This document shows positions 37,402-46,809 of a stretch of DNA of 64,000 nt, one piece after another; the stretch's first letter is position 1, and each line of letters starts with the position of its first letter. Under the pieces are notes generated by a model that ran no database searches, was not told where the DNA came from, and saw only the letters and a list, made by a program, of their open reading frames with translations. Made by a program: the position numbers and the translations under genes. The stretch is from contig JAOIHS010000004.1 in NCBI GenBank assembly GCA_028135785.1, forward strand, positions 1-64,000. The letters run 5' to 3'. This DNA is from SAR86 cluster bacterium (GTDB lineage Bacteria > Pseudomonadota > Gammaproteobacteria > Magnimaribacterales > AG-339-G14).

Positions 37402-38298
37402 ATGAAATTTATTGAATTTTTTATAACTATTTTTCTAAAGATTATTAGCTTCCTTCCACAAAGGTTGCAGTATTTTATTGGGAGATTTATAGGCTCTATC
37501 CTTTATAAATTTCTTACCGAGAGAAAAGGAATTGCCAGATGGAATTTAAAAAAATGTTTTCCAGAATTCTCTTTGGAGCAAATTGAGGAAATTTTGAAGA
37601 CAAATTTTAATCGTTTAGGAGAATCTATCTTTGAATTTTTGAGTGCCTTCTGGGCTTCTGACAAGAAGATTAAAAAATTAATAATTAATTTTGATGAAAT
37701 TAAAAATACTGCTGATAATTTAGATCAAAAAAGAGGAAAATTAATTTTACTTTTGCATACTGTTAATGTTGATATGGCAGCTAGAGCCTCGTCCTTATTC
37801 TTACCTGTATCTGGAATGGCAAAGGTACAGAGTATTAAAATATTGGATAATCTGCTTAACGCAAGCAGAGAAAAATTCTGTGAAAGAATTTTTAGACCTC
37901 ATGAAGGGAGTGATTTTTTATCTTTCTTGAAAAATGGAAAAGCCAATTTATATGCACCGGATCAAGATTATGGTTATCAACATTCCTTATTCGTTAATTT
38001 TTTTGGACATAAAGCACTTACTGTTAAATTTCCCTCTATTCTTGTAGAGAGAACAAATTGCGAAGTTCTATTATTTACGCTCGATAAGAAAGGAAATTCT
38101 TATGAAGCGTCTTTAGAAAAATTAGATCTAGATGGAAAAGATATTGAAACAGACTTAATAAAAATAAATTCTGCTGCAGAAAACTATATTCGAAAGTGCC
38201 CTGATAATTATTTATGGATGCACAGAAGATTTAAAAATAGGCCGGAAGGTGAAAAGTCTTTTTATCCTAAAAATTTGTTACGAAATAGGTCTGGTTAA
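37402..38298 (+). CDS. Lipid A biosynthesis acyltransferase, LpxL/HtrB family
   Basis: This LpxL/LpxM-family enzyme adds a secondary acyl chain to Kdo-lipid A. It has a hydrophobic N-terminus (IEFFITIFLKIISFLPQ), the region RKGIARWNLKKCFPEFS, and the catalytic H-x4-D motif in LLHTVNVDMAAR. PDQDYG and the late WMHRRFKNRP are also characteristic. Which acyl chain it transfers (LpxL or LpxM role) is not clear. Its end overlaps convergent panC by 21 nt. Confidence 0.88.
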   Translation: MKFIEFFITIFLKIISFLPQRLQYFIGRFIGSILYKFLTERKGIARWNLKKCFPEFSLEQIEEILKTNFNRLGESIFEFLSAFWASDKKIKKLIINFDEIKNTADNLDQKRGKLILLLHTVNVDMAARASSLFLPVSGMAKVQSIKILDNLLNASREKFCERIFRPHEGSDFLSFLKNGKANLYAPDQDYGYQHSLFVNFFGHKALTVKFPSILVERTNCEVLLFTLDKKGNSYEASLEKLDLDGKDIETDLIKINSAAENYIRKCPDNYLWMHRRFKNRPEGEKSFYPKNLLRNRSG

Positions 38299-39126
38299 GC
38301 AAATATTATCTATTAGACGAACCCCTTCATAGTTAATAGCCACTGCAATAAGAATTTCTTTATCACCTTCCTTTAGGCTTTCAAGAGAAGAAGCATTTAG
38401 CAATTCTAAGTAATCAACTTCAAAACCCTCTTCGGAATATTTTGTTTGATAAAAATCTTTAATAATCTTGATGTGCTCAAGAAATTTATGATTACCTCGA
38501 TCAAAGTCGAGAATTTGTTCTGCTATTTCTTTTAAGTGAAAATAAATTTTAGCGGCTTTTACTTTTCTTGGTTCAGAAAGAAAATTATTTCTCGATGAAA
38601 GCGCCAAGCCATTTTTATCTCTTACAATGGGATGAACTATCAATTGTGTAATCGAATTTATTTTTTTTAAATGCTCCTTAATTATTAATTGTTGTTGGAA
38701 ATCTTTTTGACCAAAGATACAGAAATCGGGTTTTATAACTTCAATAAATCTATTCACTATAGTCAAGACTCCATCAAAATGTCCCGGCCTACTTTTGCCG
38801 CATAAAACGTCATTTAAAGGGGCTTCTAGGTTTTTTATGTCTAGCAAAAGTTCTTTGTCATCGGGAATAAAAACAAAATCACATTGTTCTTTCCTGAGAA
38901 GATCTAAATCTTTTTCTAAAGTCCTTGGATACTTCGAAAAATCTTCGCTCGGGCCAAACTGAAGTGGATTAATAAAAATACTTACGATAGTTGAAAGATT
39001 TAATTTTTTAGCGTGCCTTATTAAGCTGAGATGTCCCTCATGTAAATTTCCCATTGTGGGAATTAATGCCAACGGCTCTCTGGGTTTGATTGAATTTAAT
39101 TTATTAAAGTTTTCTATAGTCTCCAC
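38278..39126 (-). CDS. panC: Pantothenate synthetase
   Basis: PanC joins pantoate and beta-alanine with ATP to make pantothenate. Motifs are ALIPTMGNLHEGHLSLIRHA, VSIFINPLQFGPSEDFSKYP, IFGQKDFQQ and LALSSRNNFLS. The start is GTG, sharing a base with the TAG of panB. The last 21 nt overlap the acyltransferase on the other strand. At 282 residues it is normal. Confidence 0.95.
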   Translation of the reverse strand: METIENFNKLNSIKPREPLALIPTMGNLHEGHLSLIRHAKKLNLSTIVSIFINPLQFGPSEDFSKYPRTLEKDLDLLRKEQCDFVFIPDDKELLLDIKNLEAPLNDVLCGKSRPGHFDGVLTIVNRFIEVIKPDFCIFGQKDFQQQLIIKEHLKKINSITQLIVHPIVRDKNGLALSSRNNFLSEPRKVKAAKIYFHLKEIAEQILDFDRGNHKFLEHIKIIKDFYQTKYSEEGFEVDYLELLNASSLESLKEGDKEILIAVAINYEGVRLIDNICLTRPIS

Positions 39127-39941
39127 TATTCAAACCAATGTTCTTGAGCGGGAAATTCTGAAAATTTAACTGCGTTAACATATGCGGTTAATGCTCCCGC
39201 AATAGAATTATTATCTTCTAAAAAATTTTTTATGAATTTTGGTGGTTTTTCTAAACACGATACGCCTAATAAATCATGAACCACCATTATCTGTCCGTCT
39301 GTATATGCTCCGGCACCAATACCAATTGTTGGTATAGACAATGCATCAGTTATTTTTTTTGTTAAATCTATGGGAATACATTCCAACAATAGTAATTCGG
39401 CTCCCGCGTTTTCCAGGCTCTTTGCTTCGTCTATCATTTTAGAGTGTGAAGACGGATCTCTGCCTTGAACAAAGAAACCGCCAATTCTATTTATCGATTG
39501 AGGAGTTAAGCCCATATGCGCGCAGACTGGTATTCCTCTCTGAGACAATAGCTCTGTAGTTTTAAGAATAACTTCACCACCTTCAACTTTTACTGAATTT
39601 GCCCCAGCTTGCATTAGCCTTGTGGCATTCTCATAAGCTAGTTGTTCTGTTGCGTAGCTCATAAAAGGCATATCTGCCATTAAGTGAGCCCCTTTGTTTC
39701 CGCTTTTCACACATCTGAGATGATACAAAATATCTTCCATTGAGACAGGCACTGTAGAATCATGACCTTGAATAACCATCCCCAAGCTATCGCCAACCAG
39801 GATTATCTCTACTCCAGCATCGCACATCATTGAACTAATTGTTGCTTCGTAGGACGTTAGCGCTGCAAACTTTTCCCCTTTTGCTTTGTGGTTTCTAATA
39901 GTTTGAAGAGAAATTGGTTTTGTCGAGGGTTGAATAGACAT
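39126..39941 (-). CDS. panB: 3-methyl-2-oxobutanoate hydroxymethyltransferase
   Basis: PanB makes ketopantoate from the valine precursor and methylene-tetrahydrofolate. Family stretches are KFAALTSYEATISSMM, ILVGDSLGMVIQGHDSTVPV, VKVEGGEVI, HMGLTPQSINRIGGFFVQGR and IGIGAGAYTDGQIMV. It precedes panC as in most bacteria, giving a two-gene pantothenate operon. Confidence 0.96.
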   Translation of the reverse strand: MSIQPSTKPISLQTIRNHKAKGEKFAALTSYEATISSMMCDAGVEIILVGDSLGMVIQGHDSTVPVSMEDILYHLRCVKSGNKGAHLMADMPFMSYATEQLAYENATRLMQAGANSVKVEGGEVILKTTELLSQRGIPVCAHMGLTPQSINRIGGFFVQGRDPSSHSKMIDEAKSLENAGAELLLLECIPIDLTKKITDALSIPTIGIGAGAYTDGQIMVVHDLLGVSCLEKPPKFIKNFLEDNNSIAGALTAYVNAVKFSEFPAQEHWFE

Positions 39942-39989
39942 CTTTTAGAAAGAATATTAGCTTTTTTTATTAAATTAAGTAATGAAAAG

Positions 39990-40874
39990 TTAATCTAAAA
40001 AATTATAAATTTTTGAAGACACTATGGAAGCATTTTCTATGGGTAGAAAATGCGAGCCACTTAGTTCTTCTATCTTAAATTTAATATTGTTATCTAAAGA
40101 CTCTTTAGCTTCATCTGAGAAAGTTGATGTCTCAGATGATCCTCGCAAAATATATGTTGGTATGTTCAATTTTTTTAAGTACTTATATGTATCATAAGAG
40201 ACTGTTTGAAAAGTTTTTGCTTCCCATACGGGATCGCAAGTTAAAAGCATTTTTTCATCGACATTTTTTAACCCACCTTGTAAATAGTTTTCTAAGGACT
40301 CTTTTGGCCAATTTGTAAAAATTGCTCTTCCTGTAAAATGATCTATGGCATTCTCAAAGCTTTCGAAAGAACTCCTTCGTTTGGCTGCGCTTAAGGATAT
40401 ATCTGAAGATTCACCTATTTTAAAGAATCTTTGATACTTTAAGGTGAGAGTTTCACTTGGTTTGTAAAACAATACCGGCTCGATCATTACTAAATTTTTA
40501 ATATTTTTTCTCTTATTAGAAATATTAGCAGCAACAATTGCTCCCATTGAATGACCCATTACATCGCACGCTTTGACTTTTAATTCATCAATAAAGGAAA
40601 TTGCATCTTTCGCGTAAGTATTCCAAGACCTTAGTTTTTTATAGTTTGCTTTCGCCTTAGAAAGACCGTGACCTCTTTGATCTAAAAAATATATAGATCT
40701 ATCGCCATTAAACTTTTTAAAAAGATCAGACAAGAAATCTATATAAGTAGATGCATTTAATCCTGTTGCATGAAGAAATATAATAGGATTCTCTGGAGAT
40801 TTTGAATTGAAGGACAGATAAGAGAAGTTTTCTCCTTTAATAATTATTTCTTTTCTTTCGGCTTTTAAATTCAT
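39990..40874 (-). CDS. Alpha/beta hydrolase of unknown substrate
   Basis: This serine hydrolase of the alpha/beta fold has the oxyanion region FLHATGLNASTY, the nucleophile elbow VMGHSMGAIVA and a late His in SGSHFLPIENA. IYFLDQRGHGLS is also typical. Lipase, esterase or epoxide-hydrolase-like roles are possible and I cannot choose. I start at the inner ATG (MNLKAERK). An ATG 11 codons upstream would overlap the divergent methyltransferase gene by 10 nt and adds no family sequence. Confidence 0.8.
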   Translation of the reverse strand: MNLKAERKEIIIKGENFSYLSFNSKSPENPIIFLHATGLNASTYIDFLSDLFKKFNGDRSIYFLDQRGHGLSKAKANYKKLRSWNTYAKDAISFIDELKVKACDVMGHSMGAIVAANISNKRKNIKNLVMIEPVLFYKPSETLTLKYQRFFKIGESSDISLSAAKRRSSFESFENAIDHFTGRAIFTNWPKESLENYLQGGLKNVDEKMLLTCDPVWEAKTFQTVSYDTYKYLKKLNIPTYILRGSSETSTFSDEAKESLDNNIKFKIEELSGSHFLPIENASIVSSKIYNFLD

Positions 40875-40897
40875 TGCTGTTAATCTATATTTAAATA

Positions 40898-41506
40898 ATG
40901 GCGTCATTAAACACTGTTAAGGGTTTCCTTGACAATTCTGAAGCAAAAAAACTTGCTGATCTAATCAATCAAACTGCTAGTTTAGGTCCTGGACTTGAGA
41001 TCGGAAGTTATTGCGGAAAGTCTGCATTAATATTTGGAGAGGCATGCAAAAAAAATAATTCTGTTTTTTTCACTGTTGATCATCACACTGGCTCTGAAGA
41101 ACATCAGGTTGGAGAAGAATATCATGATCCGGATTTATACGATCCAAGATTAAAAAAATTTAATACTCTTCCTGAATTATTGAAGAATATAAATAAATCT
41201 CCTTTTCAAAATAATATTATTCCTATAGTTGGCGACTCAGCTAGAATTGCAGAAAAATGGAAAACTCCTTTAGGACTGCTATTTATAGATGGAGGTCATA
41301 GTATGGAAGCTGCTTTAAATGACTATCATGGATGGAATGAATTCATTTTGCCTGGAGGCCTGTTAGCGATTCACGATGTATTTCCTGATCCAAAGGATGG
41401 AGGAAGACCGCCTTATGAAATCTATTGTCTCGCCAAAAAATCAGGCAATTATGTAGAAATAGAAATGGTTCAATCTTTAGCTATTCTAAAAAAAGTTATT
41501 CGTTGA
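40898..41506 (+). CDS. Class I SAM-dependent methyltransferase-like protein
   Basis: This 202-residue protein resembles the Methyltransferase_24 type: GPGLEIGSYCGKSALIFGE as motif I, FFTVDHHTGSEEHQ as the acidic loop, and GLLFIDGGHSMEAALNDYHG followed by PGGLLAIHDVFPDP. Related proteins occur in surface-glycan and antibiotic loci but the substrate is unknown. It is divergent from the alpha/beta hydrolase and converges on the toroid-protein operon with an 11-nt overlap. Confidence 0.78.
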   Translation: MASLNTVKGFLDNSEAKKLADLINQTASLGPGLEIGSYCGKSALIFGEACKKNNSVFFTVDHHTGSEEHQVGEEYHDPDLYDPRLKKFNTLPELLKNINKSPFQNNIIPIVGDSARIAEKWKTPLGLLFIDGGHSMEAALNDYHGWNEFILPGGLLAIHDVFPDPKDGGRPPYEIYCLAKKSGNYVEIEMVQSLAILKKVIR

Positions 41507-42497
41507 ATAAATTAGAGGATTCTGAAAAATTATAAAGAGCATTCGCAGCTAAAATTACGGCTGCAGCAGTCCAACTTGGTTTTTCAATTGGCCAATATTT
41601 CTTATCTGTAAAAACATATCCAGTCCAAAATAATTGGCTTTCTGGATCAGCTAAATTCAATACATTTGTAAAAATTTTCTCTGCTTTTTCTATCTCCGAT
41701 ATTTTAACTAAAGTTAAAATAAGTTCACAAGACTCTGCTGCAGTTACCCATGGTTCTTCCGAAACGCATTTACAACCCAAGTCTTTAATTACAAACTCGT
41801 CCCATCTAGAATTTATTCTTTCTTTCGCGTCTTCTCCAGAAATAATTCCACAAAGAACGGGGTAATACCAATCCATGCTATATCTATCTTTACTTTTCCA
41901 AAATCTATCAAATCTTTGAGGCTTGCTTTTAATGGCTTCGTACAAAAGACTTGTTTCTTTTTCATAGATATCTTTAGAAAAACCAAGTTTATTTGATATT
42001 TCTTGAAAACATCGCATGCTTTTATAAATCGATGAACATCCAGTTATTAGAGAATCATTCATCCATTCATCATTTTCATCTTTAGCCCAAAGAATATCTC
42101 CTTCTTCGGATTGTCCTGAAATTACAAATTCCATAGCTTTTACTATTGTTGGCCACATAAATTTTAAAAATTCCTCATCTTTAAAGTTTAGATAATGATG
42201 CCATGCACCAGTTGCTATATAAGCTGCAAAATTAGTCTCTTTTCTTGGGTTTATTATTTCCTTTCCTAGATATTCTGAGCACCAAGATCCATCTTTTTCT
42301 TGAGAATTTAATAACCATTCATAAGCTTTCCTAGACTCTTTTTGATAACCTAAAATATCTAAGCCCATCGCTGACTCGATATGATCCCAAGGATCGATTT
42401 TACTATTAGGTTCCCATGCAATGACTCCACTTTCCTGCTGGCAAGAAACTATGTATTTGGCTAAGTAATCGTATGATTCAATGGATTTTTTTTGCAT
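41496..42497 (-). CDS. Alpha/alpha-toroid protein of unknown function (prenyltransferase-like repeat)
   Basis: This 333-residue soluble protein is built of helix-hairpin repeats, with W- and G-rich turns at WEPNSKIDPWDHIESAMG, EWLLNSQEKDGSWCSEYLG, NFAAYIATGAWHHYL and KPSWTAAAVILAANAL. This resembles the six-hairpin and squalene-cyclase/prenyltransferase toroids, but the DCTAE and QW motifs of cyclases are absent. A role in processing or modifying a glycan is possible given its operon partners. The ATG (42497) follows one base after the methyltransferase stop, so translation is coupled. Confidence 0.7.
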   Translation of the reverse strand: MQKKSIESYDYLAKYIVSCQQESGVIAWEPNSKIDPWDHIESAMGLDILGYQKESRKAYEWLLNSQEKDGSWCSEYLGKEIINPRKETNFAAYIATGAWHHYLNFKDEEFLKFMWPTIVKAMEFVISGQSEEGDILWAKDENDEWMNDSLITGCSSIYKSMRCFQEISNKLGFSKDIYEKETSLLYEAIKSKPQRFDRFWKSKDRYSMDWYYPVLCGIISGEDAKERINSRWDEFVIKDLGCKCVSEEPWVTAAESCELILTLVKISEIEKAEKIFTNVLNLADPESQLFWTGYVFTDKKYWPIEKPSWTAAAVILAANALYNFSESSNLFNE

Positions 42498-42498
42498 T

Positions 42499-43209
42499 TT
42501 ATTGATCAGCCTTATCAAAATAAAGTACCACGCTTTTACCTATTAGAGGCTGAAGCAAGAACTCTAAAATTTTAGTTAAGACTGGTTTTTTCATCATATC
42601 CCAGACTAAAAACCTATGATAAAGATCTATAATTTTTGAATTATCTTTTGAGTCCCACATCAAGCATTGAAGCCACCAGTATGGAGAATGAAGAGCGTGC
42701 GCCCAATGACGCTTATTAAATTTGAGCCCCAATGAAAGAATTGCATCTTTTAAATCCTTGAATTTAAAAATCCTTACATGTCCTCCAGGAGTATTTTGAT
42801 AATCTACACTCAATTTCCAACAAATCCATTCAGGAAAATACTTTGGAACACTAACTGCCATTTTGCCACCAGGTTTAAGGACTCTTTCTATTTCGTGGAG
42901 AGCGCTTTTAAAATCTATTATGTGTTCAAGCACCTCAGAACATATTACATAATCAAAAGTTCCATCTGCAAAAGGAAGCCTTGTTGCGTCAGCAACACCA
43001 AATTTACAAAGTTTTGAGTTATTATTTTCATTAAATTCAATGAAATTATTTTCAGCTATTTTTACATCTGATAGGCTCATATCAAAACCATACACGTCTA
43101 TACTTGCAGACATATAAGCACCAAAACAGTGACGCCCTTGTCCACACCCAAGATCTAAAAATTTTTTATTGGATTCGAATTTAAAATTATCAAAGTTTAT
43201 AGTTTGCAT
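42499..43209 (-). CDS. SAM-dependent methyltransferase, Methyltransf_11 type
   Basis: This class I methyltransferase has motif I KFLDLGCGQGRHCFG, the acidic loop VYGFDMSLSDV, a VICSEVLEHIIDF segment and motif III VLKPGGKMAVSVPKYFPEW. The C-terminal region is aromatic and basic (HALHSPYWWLQCLMW), suggesting membrane-surface or lipid-linked substrates. It starts immediately after the glycosyltransferase gene and precedes the toroid gene. I infer methylation of a sugar made by that glycosyltransferase. Confidence 0.82.
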   Translation of the reverse strand: MQTINFDNFKFESNKKFLDLGCGQGRHCFGAYMSASIDVYGFDMSLSDVKIAENNFIEFNENNNSKLCKFGVADATRLPFADGTFDYVICSEVLEHIIDFKSALHEIERVLKPGGKMAVSVPKYFPEWICWKLSVDYQNTPGGHVRIFKFKDLKDAILSLGLKFNKRHWAHALHSPYWWLQCLMWDSKDNSKIIDLYHRFLVWDMMKKPVLTKILEFLLQPLIGKSVVLYFDKADQ

Positions 43210-44448
43210 CTAGTTTTCCCATTTTTCGATTTCTGCTTCATACATTTCAGTCGCTCTTAAAGCAACTTCACTCCATTGCAAATCCTTACGGATTCTTTGA
43301 AAACCTTTCTCAGCTAATATTTTTTTTAATTCTTCATTAGGCAGAAGCTCCAAGATAGCCTTTTCTAATTCTTTTGACTTACCTGGTTCAACTATAATGC
43401 CACAATCTTTTATAACTTCGGGAATAGCTCCTCCAGAAGTAGTTATGACTGGCACCTTACACGCCATTGCTTCTCCCACAGCAAATCCAAAACCTTCATA
43501 TAGTGAAGGGATTACAACTATATCCGCTGAACAGTATAAATCTCTCACCTCCTTAAAAGATAAGTTTTTATTGAAAGTAATATCACTTTCTATGCCTAAT
43601 CTTTTAATCAATCTTTTTGTGTGACCGCCTTTTTTAGATCCACCAATAATATGAAGGGATGCGTTACTGTGAATACCTTTAACTGAGGCAAATGCCTTAA
43701 GCAGAAAATCTAAACCCTTTAAAGGAACATCAGCACTTGCAGTAGTTACAATCCTTAAGGGAACTTTTTTAACAGTCTCATCTGGATAATAAGCTTCTGT
43801 ATCTATTCCGTTTAAAATTACGTTCATCACTGATTTTTTCAAACCAAAGTCATTATGAATATCTTCTTTGGATGACTCGGAAACAACTATTACCGATTTA
43901 AGTTTTTTAGCTACCTGAATCTGCATTTTTAAAAAGGAATGCCACCTAATCATTAATAACTTTAAAAACAAAGATTTTGTACTTTTTAGTTGAAATTTAA
44001 GATCTTTAGAAATTGGATGATGAATAGTAGCAACTAAAGGAATTCTCTTTTGAAAGAAAATTATTTCATAACATAAACTTTGATTGTCATGAATAACATC
44101 AAACTCATTTAACCTATTTTTTAATACTTTTTTTATTCTTTTACCAAAAGTATAAGGCTCAGAAAAACCGCCTGAGTTGATGCTCAACCATTCAAAAAAA
44201 TTTATTGGATTAAAAAGTTTTTTTAACTCCACGTCTTTAAATTTATTTTCTTTGGAATAAAGGTCTAAACTTGGAATCTTTTCAAATTTAATGCCTTCGT
44301 GTAAATCCGGATATGGCGGCCCCGAAAAAACTGTGACTTCGTGACCTAAATCCCTCAGGGCTTTAGTCATATATTTAACGTATATGCCTTGTCCGCCAGA
44401 AAAAGGATTACTGCGATAACTAAGAAAGGCTATTCTAAGTTTTCTCAT
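43210..44448 (-). CDS. Glycosyltransferase family 4
   Basis: This GT-B fold glycosyltransferase has an N-terminal domain with FSGGQGIYVKYMTKALRDLG and a C-terminal nucleotide-sugar site with SADIVVIPSLYEGFGFAVGE, the E-x7-E motif, followed by EAMACKVPVITTSGGAIPE. It carries 412 residues. Its acceptor and donor are unknown. It follows ilvE by 15 bp; ilvE also neighbours LPS core genes in Pseudomonas. A surface glycan role is therefore an inference from context. Confidence 0.85.
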   Translation of the reverse strand: MRKLRIAFLSYRSNPFSGGQGIYVKYMTKALRDLGHEVTVFSGPPYPDLHEGIKFEKIPSLDLYSKENKFKDVELKKLFNPINFFEWLSINSGGFSEPYTFGKRIKKVLKNRLNEFDVIHDNQSLCYEIIFFQKRIPLVATIHHPISKDLKFQLKSTKSLFLKLLMIRWHSFLKMQIQVAKKLKSVIVVSESSKEDIHNDFGLKKSVMNVILNGIDTEAYYPDETVKKVPLRIVTTASADVPLKGLDFLLKAFASVKGIHSNASLHIIGGSKKGGHTKRLIKRLGIESDITFNKNLSFKEVRDLYCSADIVVIPSLYEGFGFAVGEAMACKVPVITTSGGAIPEVIKDCGIIVEPGKSKELEKAILELLPNEELKKILAEKGFQRIRKDLQWSEVALRATEMYEAEIEKWEN

Positions 44449-44463
44449 GCTACGGGTTTTTAA

Positions 44464-45387
44464 TTAATCTATTGAAGAAAGCCACTCAGGAAATGAATCT
44501 CTTATGCCTCTGACTTGATCAAAGTAATTTTTTTGAAGAATTGTTGTTATTTCGCCTCTTTTTCCGCCAGAAATTAGTTTTTTATCTACGCTTCTTATTG
44601 GTACTACTTCAGCAGCGGTGCCTGTAAAAAACAATTCATCTGCTTCCAGAACGTCGTTTGCCTTAATTTTTTTTATTTGCACTTCGATGTTGAGTTCTTG
44701 AGCCAAGCTTATGATACTTTTTCTAGTAATGCCGTCTAAGGATGCATCAAGATCTGGAGTAACAAGAATGTTATTTTTTACAATAAAGAAATTCTCTCCA
44801 GTACCTTCTGAAATATTATTTTCATCATCTAGCATAAGCGCTTCATCAAAACCCTCTTTCATAGCTTCTTGCAAAGCCATAATAGATTTTACGTAATTTC
44901 CATTTACCTTTGAACGAGAAACTATATTTCCTGTTTCCCTTTTATAGGAAGAAATCTTTATATCAATTCCATTATCAAATGCTTCTGGCGACATATAACT
45001 TGGCCATTCCCATGCAGCGACAATACAATGCACTTTTAAATTATCAGCTCTTAATCCCATTCCCTCAGACCCATAAAAACACATAGGTCTTAGATAACCC
45101 TCATCCAACTTATTTACTCTAAAGACTTCTTTTTGAGCTTTATTTAGCTCCTCTTTGGTATAAGGAATTTCAATGTTAACTGCTCTAGCAGATTCAAATA
45201 ATCTTTCTGTGTGATCTTCTAATCTAAATATCTTTGTTCCGTTTTCTGTCGCATATGCTCTGACCCCTTCGAAGACTCCCAAGCCATAATGTAAAGTGTG
45301 GGTTAAAACATGTACTTTTGCCTCGGACCAGTCAACTAAATGACCGTCCATCCAAATAAATCCTTCCCTATTTGCTAAAGTGTTCAT
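44464..45387 (-). CDS. ilvE: Branched-chain amino acid aminotransferase
   Basis: IlvE is a class IV PLP aminotransferase that makes valine, leucine and isoleucine from their keto acids. Signatures are FIWMDGHLVDWSEAKVHVLT, LHYGLGVFEGVRAY, the PLP-lysine region SRSKVNGNYVKSIMA and LDDENNISEGTGENFF. At 307 residues it is normal. It heads a minus-strand operon running into the glycosyltransferase and methyltransferase genes. Confidence 0.95.
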   Translation of the reverse strand: MNTLANREGFIWMDGHLVDWSEAKVHVLTHTLHYGLGVFEGVRAYATENGTKIFRLEDHTERLFESARAVNIEIPYTKEELNKAQKEVFRVNKLDEGYLRPMCFYGSEGMGLRADNLKVHCIVAAWEWPSYMSPEAFDNGIDIKISSYKRETGNIVSRSKVNGNYVKSIMALQEAMKEGFDEALMLDDENNISEGTGENFFIVKNNILVTPDLDASLDGITRKSIISLAQELNIEVQIKKIKANDVLEADELFFTGTAAEVVPIRSVDKKLISGGKRGEITTILQKNYFDQVRGIRDSFPEWLSSID

Positions 45388-45427
45388 ATTTATTAAAAAA
45401 GTAACATTATAAGCGGGACAAATTTAT

Positions 45428-46804
45428 ATGAAAGTTAATTCTGAAATTTTTAGAGCATACGACATCAGAGGAGTGGTCGAAGAAGAACTGTCAGAAGAAT
45501 TAGTTAAAAATCTAGGTAAAGCAATAGGAACATCTCTTCTTCGCCAAGGCAGAAAAGAAATTTGTGTTTGCAGAGATGGAAGGCTTTCTGGTCCAAAAAT
45601 AATTGATATCCTAATGAGTGGAATTATTTCTACAGGTTGTAATGCCATTGACATAGGAATGGCTCCTACTCCGCTTTTATACTTTGCAACCTTCACAAGT
45701 GAAGTGGTCGATGGAGTAATGATTACAGGAAGTCATAATCCCAAAAATTATAACGGGTTCAAAATTGTATTTAATCAAAAATCTTTAACCAGCGATTCGA
45801 TACAAACATTAAAAAGAATAATCATTAGTGAAGATTATGAAATTGGTTTTGGTGAAATAAAGAATCTATCGGTTACTAATGATTATATTAAAAATCTTAA
45901 AGAAAAAATAAAGATAGAGCGTCCTCTAAAAGTTGTTCTGGATTGTGGAAATGGTGTTGGAGGAGTTATTGCTCCAGAATCATTTAAAGCCTTGGGAATA
46001 GAGTTAATAGAAATTTTTTGCGAGGTAGATGGTAATTTTCCAAATCATCATCCCGACCCAGGGAACCCAAAAAATATGATTGATTTAAGTAAAGCTGTTA
46101 CAGAAAAATCTGCTGATCTCGGGATCGCATTAGATGGAGACGGAGATAGACTTGGAGTTGTAGATAATTTAGGAAAAATAATTTATCCAGATCAATATCT
46201 GTCTCTAATTTCAGAGAATATTCTAAAAGAGAATAAAAACAGAAAAATAGTATTCGATGTCAAGTGCTCTACTCAACTTAAAAAAGCTATAGAAAAAAAT
46301 GGGGGAATTCCAGTAATGTCTAGAACAGGGCATTCTTATATAAAAGCAGAAATACTTAATTCAGATGCTATTTTAGGCGGAGAAATGAGCGGACATATTT
46401 TTTTCAATGACAATTGGTTTGGCTTTGATGATGGAATTTTTTCGGCACTAAGGCTTATTGAGATATTAGCAAAAGAAAAAAATTCTTCTTCTGATATTTT
46501 TAGTAGATACCCTCAATTGTACAATACGCCTGAATTGTCTATTAAAACCACTGATAAAGAAAAATTTAAAATCATCGAAAGGTTAAAAAGTGATTTTCAA
46601 TTCGTTGGGTACGAAAGAATCCTTATTGATGGATTGAGACTTGAAAATAATTTAGCATGGGGCCTCGCTAGAGCATCTAATACGACCCCAACTATAGTCT
46701 TAAGATTTGAAGGGAGGACGGAAGAATCGCTAAATGAAATAATTCAAATTTTTCAAAAAGCTTTATTTGATATTGATAAAAAGCTTATTATTGATATGAG
46801 TTGA
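45428..46804 (+). CDS. algC: Phosphomannomutase/phosphoglucomutase
   Basis: This alpha-D-phosphohexomutase interconverts hexose 1- and 6-phosphates for nucleotide-sugar synthesis. The phosphoserine loop is VMITGSHNPKNYNGFK, the metal loop is GIALDGDGDRLGVVD, the sugar loop is GGEMSGHIFF, and the phosphate site is RFEGRTEES. Its 458 residues match AlgC of Pseudomonas, where algC-argB are also neighbours. It overlaps no gene; argB starts 5 bp later. Confidence 0.92.
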   Translation: MKVNSEIFRAYDIRGVVEEELSEELVKNLGKAIGTSLLRQGRKEICVCRDGRLSGPKIIDILMSGIISTGCNAIDIGMAPTPLLYFATFTSEVVDGVMITGSHNPKNYNGFKIVFNQKSLTSDSIQTLKRIIISEDYEIGFGEIKNLSVTNDYIKNLKEKIKIERPLKVVLDCGNGVGGVIAPESFKALGIELIEIFCEVDGNFPNHHPDPGNPKNMIDLSKAVTEKSADLGIALDGDGDRLGVVDNLGKIIYPDQYLSLISENILKENKNRKIVFDVKCSTQLKKAIEKNGGIPVMSRTGHSYIKAEILNSDAILGGEMSGHIFFNDNWFGFDDGIFSALRLIEILAKEKNSSSDIFSRYPQLYNTPELSIKTTDKEKFKIIERLKSDFQFVGYERILIDGLRLENNLAWGLARASNTTPTIVLRFEGRTEESLNEIIQIFQKALFDIDKKLIIDMS

Positions 46805-46809
46805 TAATT

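Noticed and set aside
41496-42497. Terpene cyclase or prenyltransferase
   Set aside because: The toroid repeats are present but the DCTAE and QW motifs and the prenyltransferase zinc site are not.
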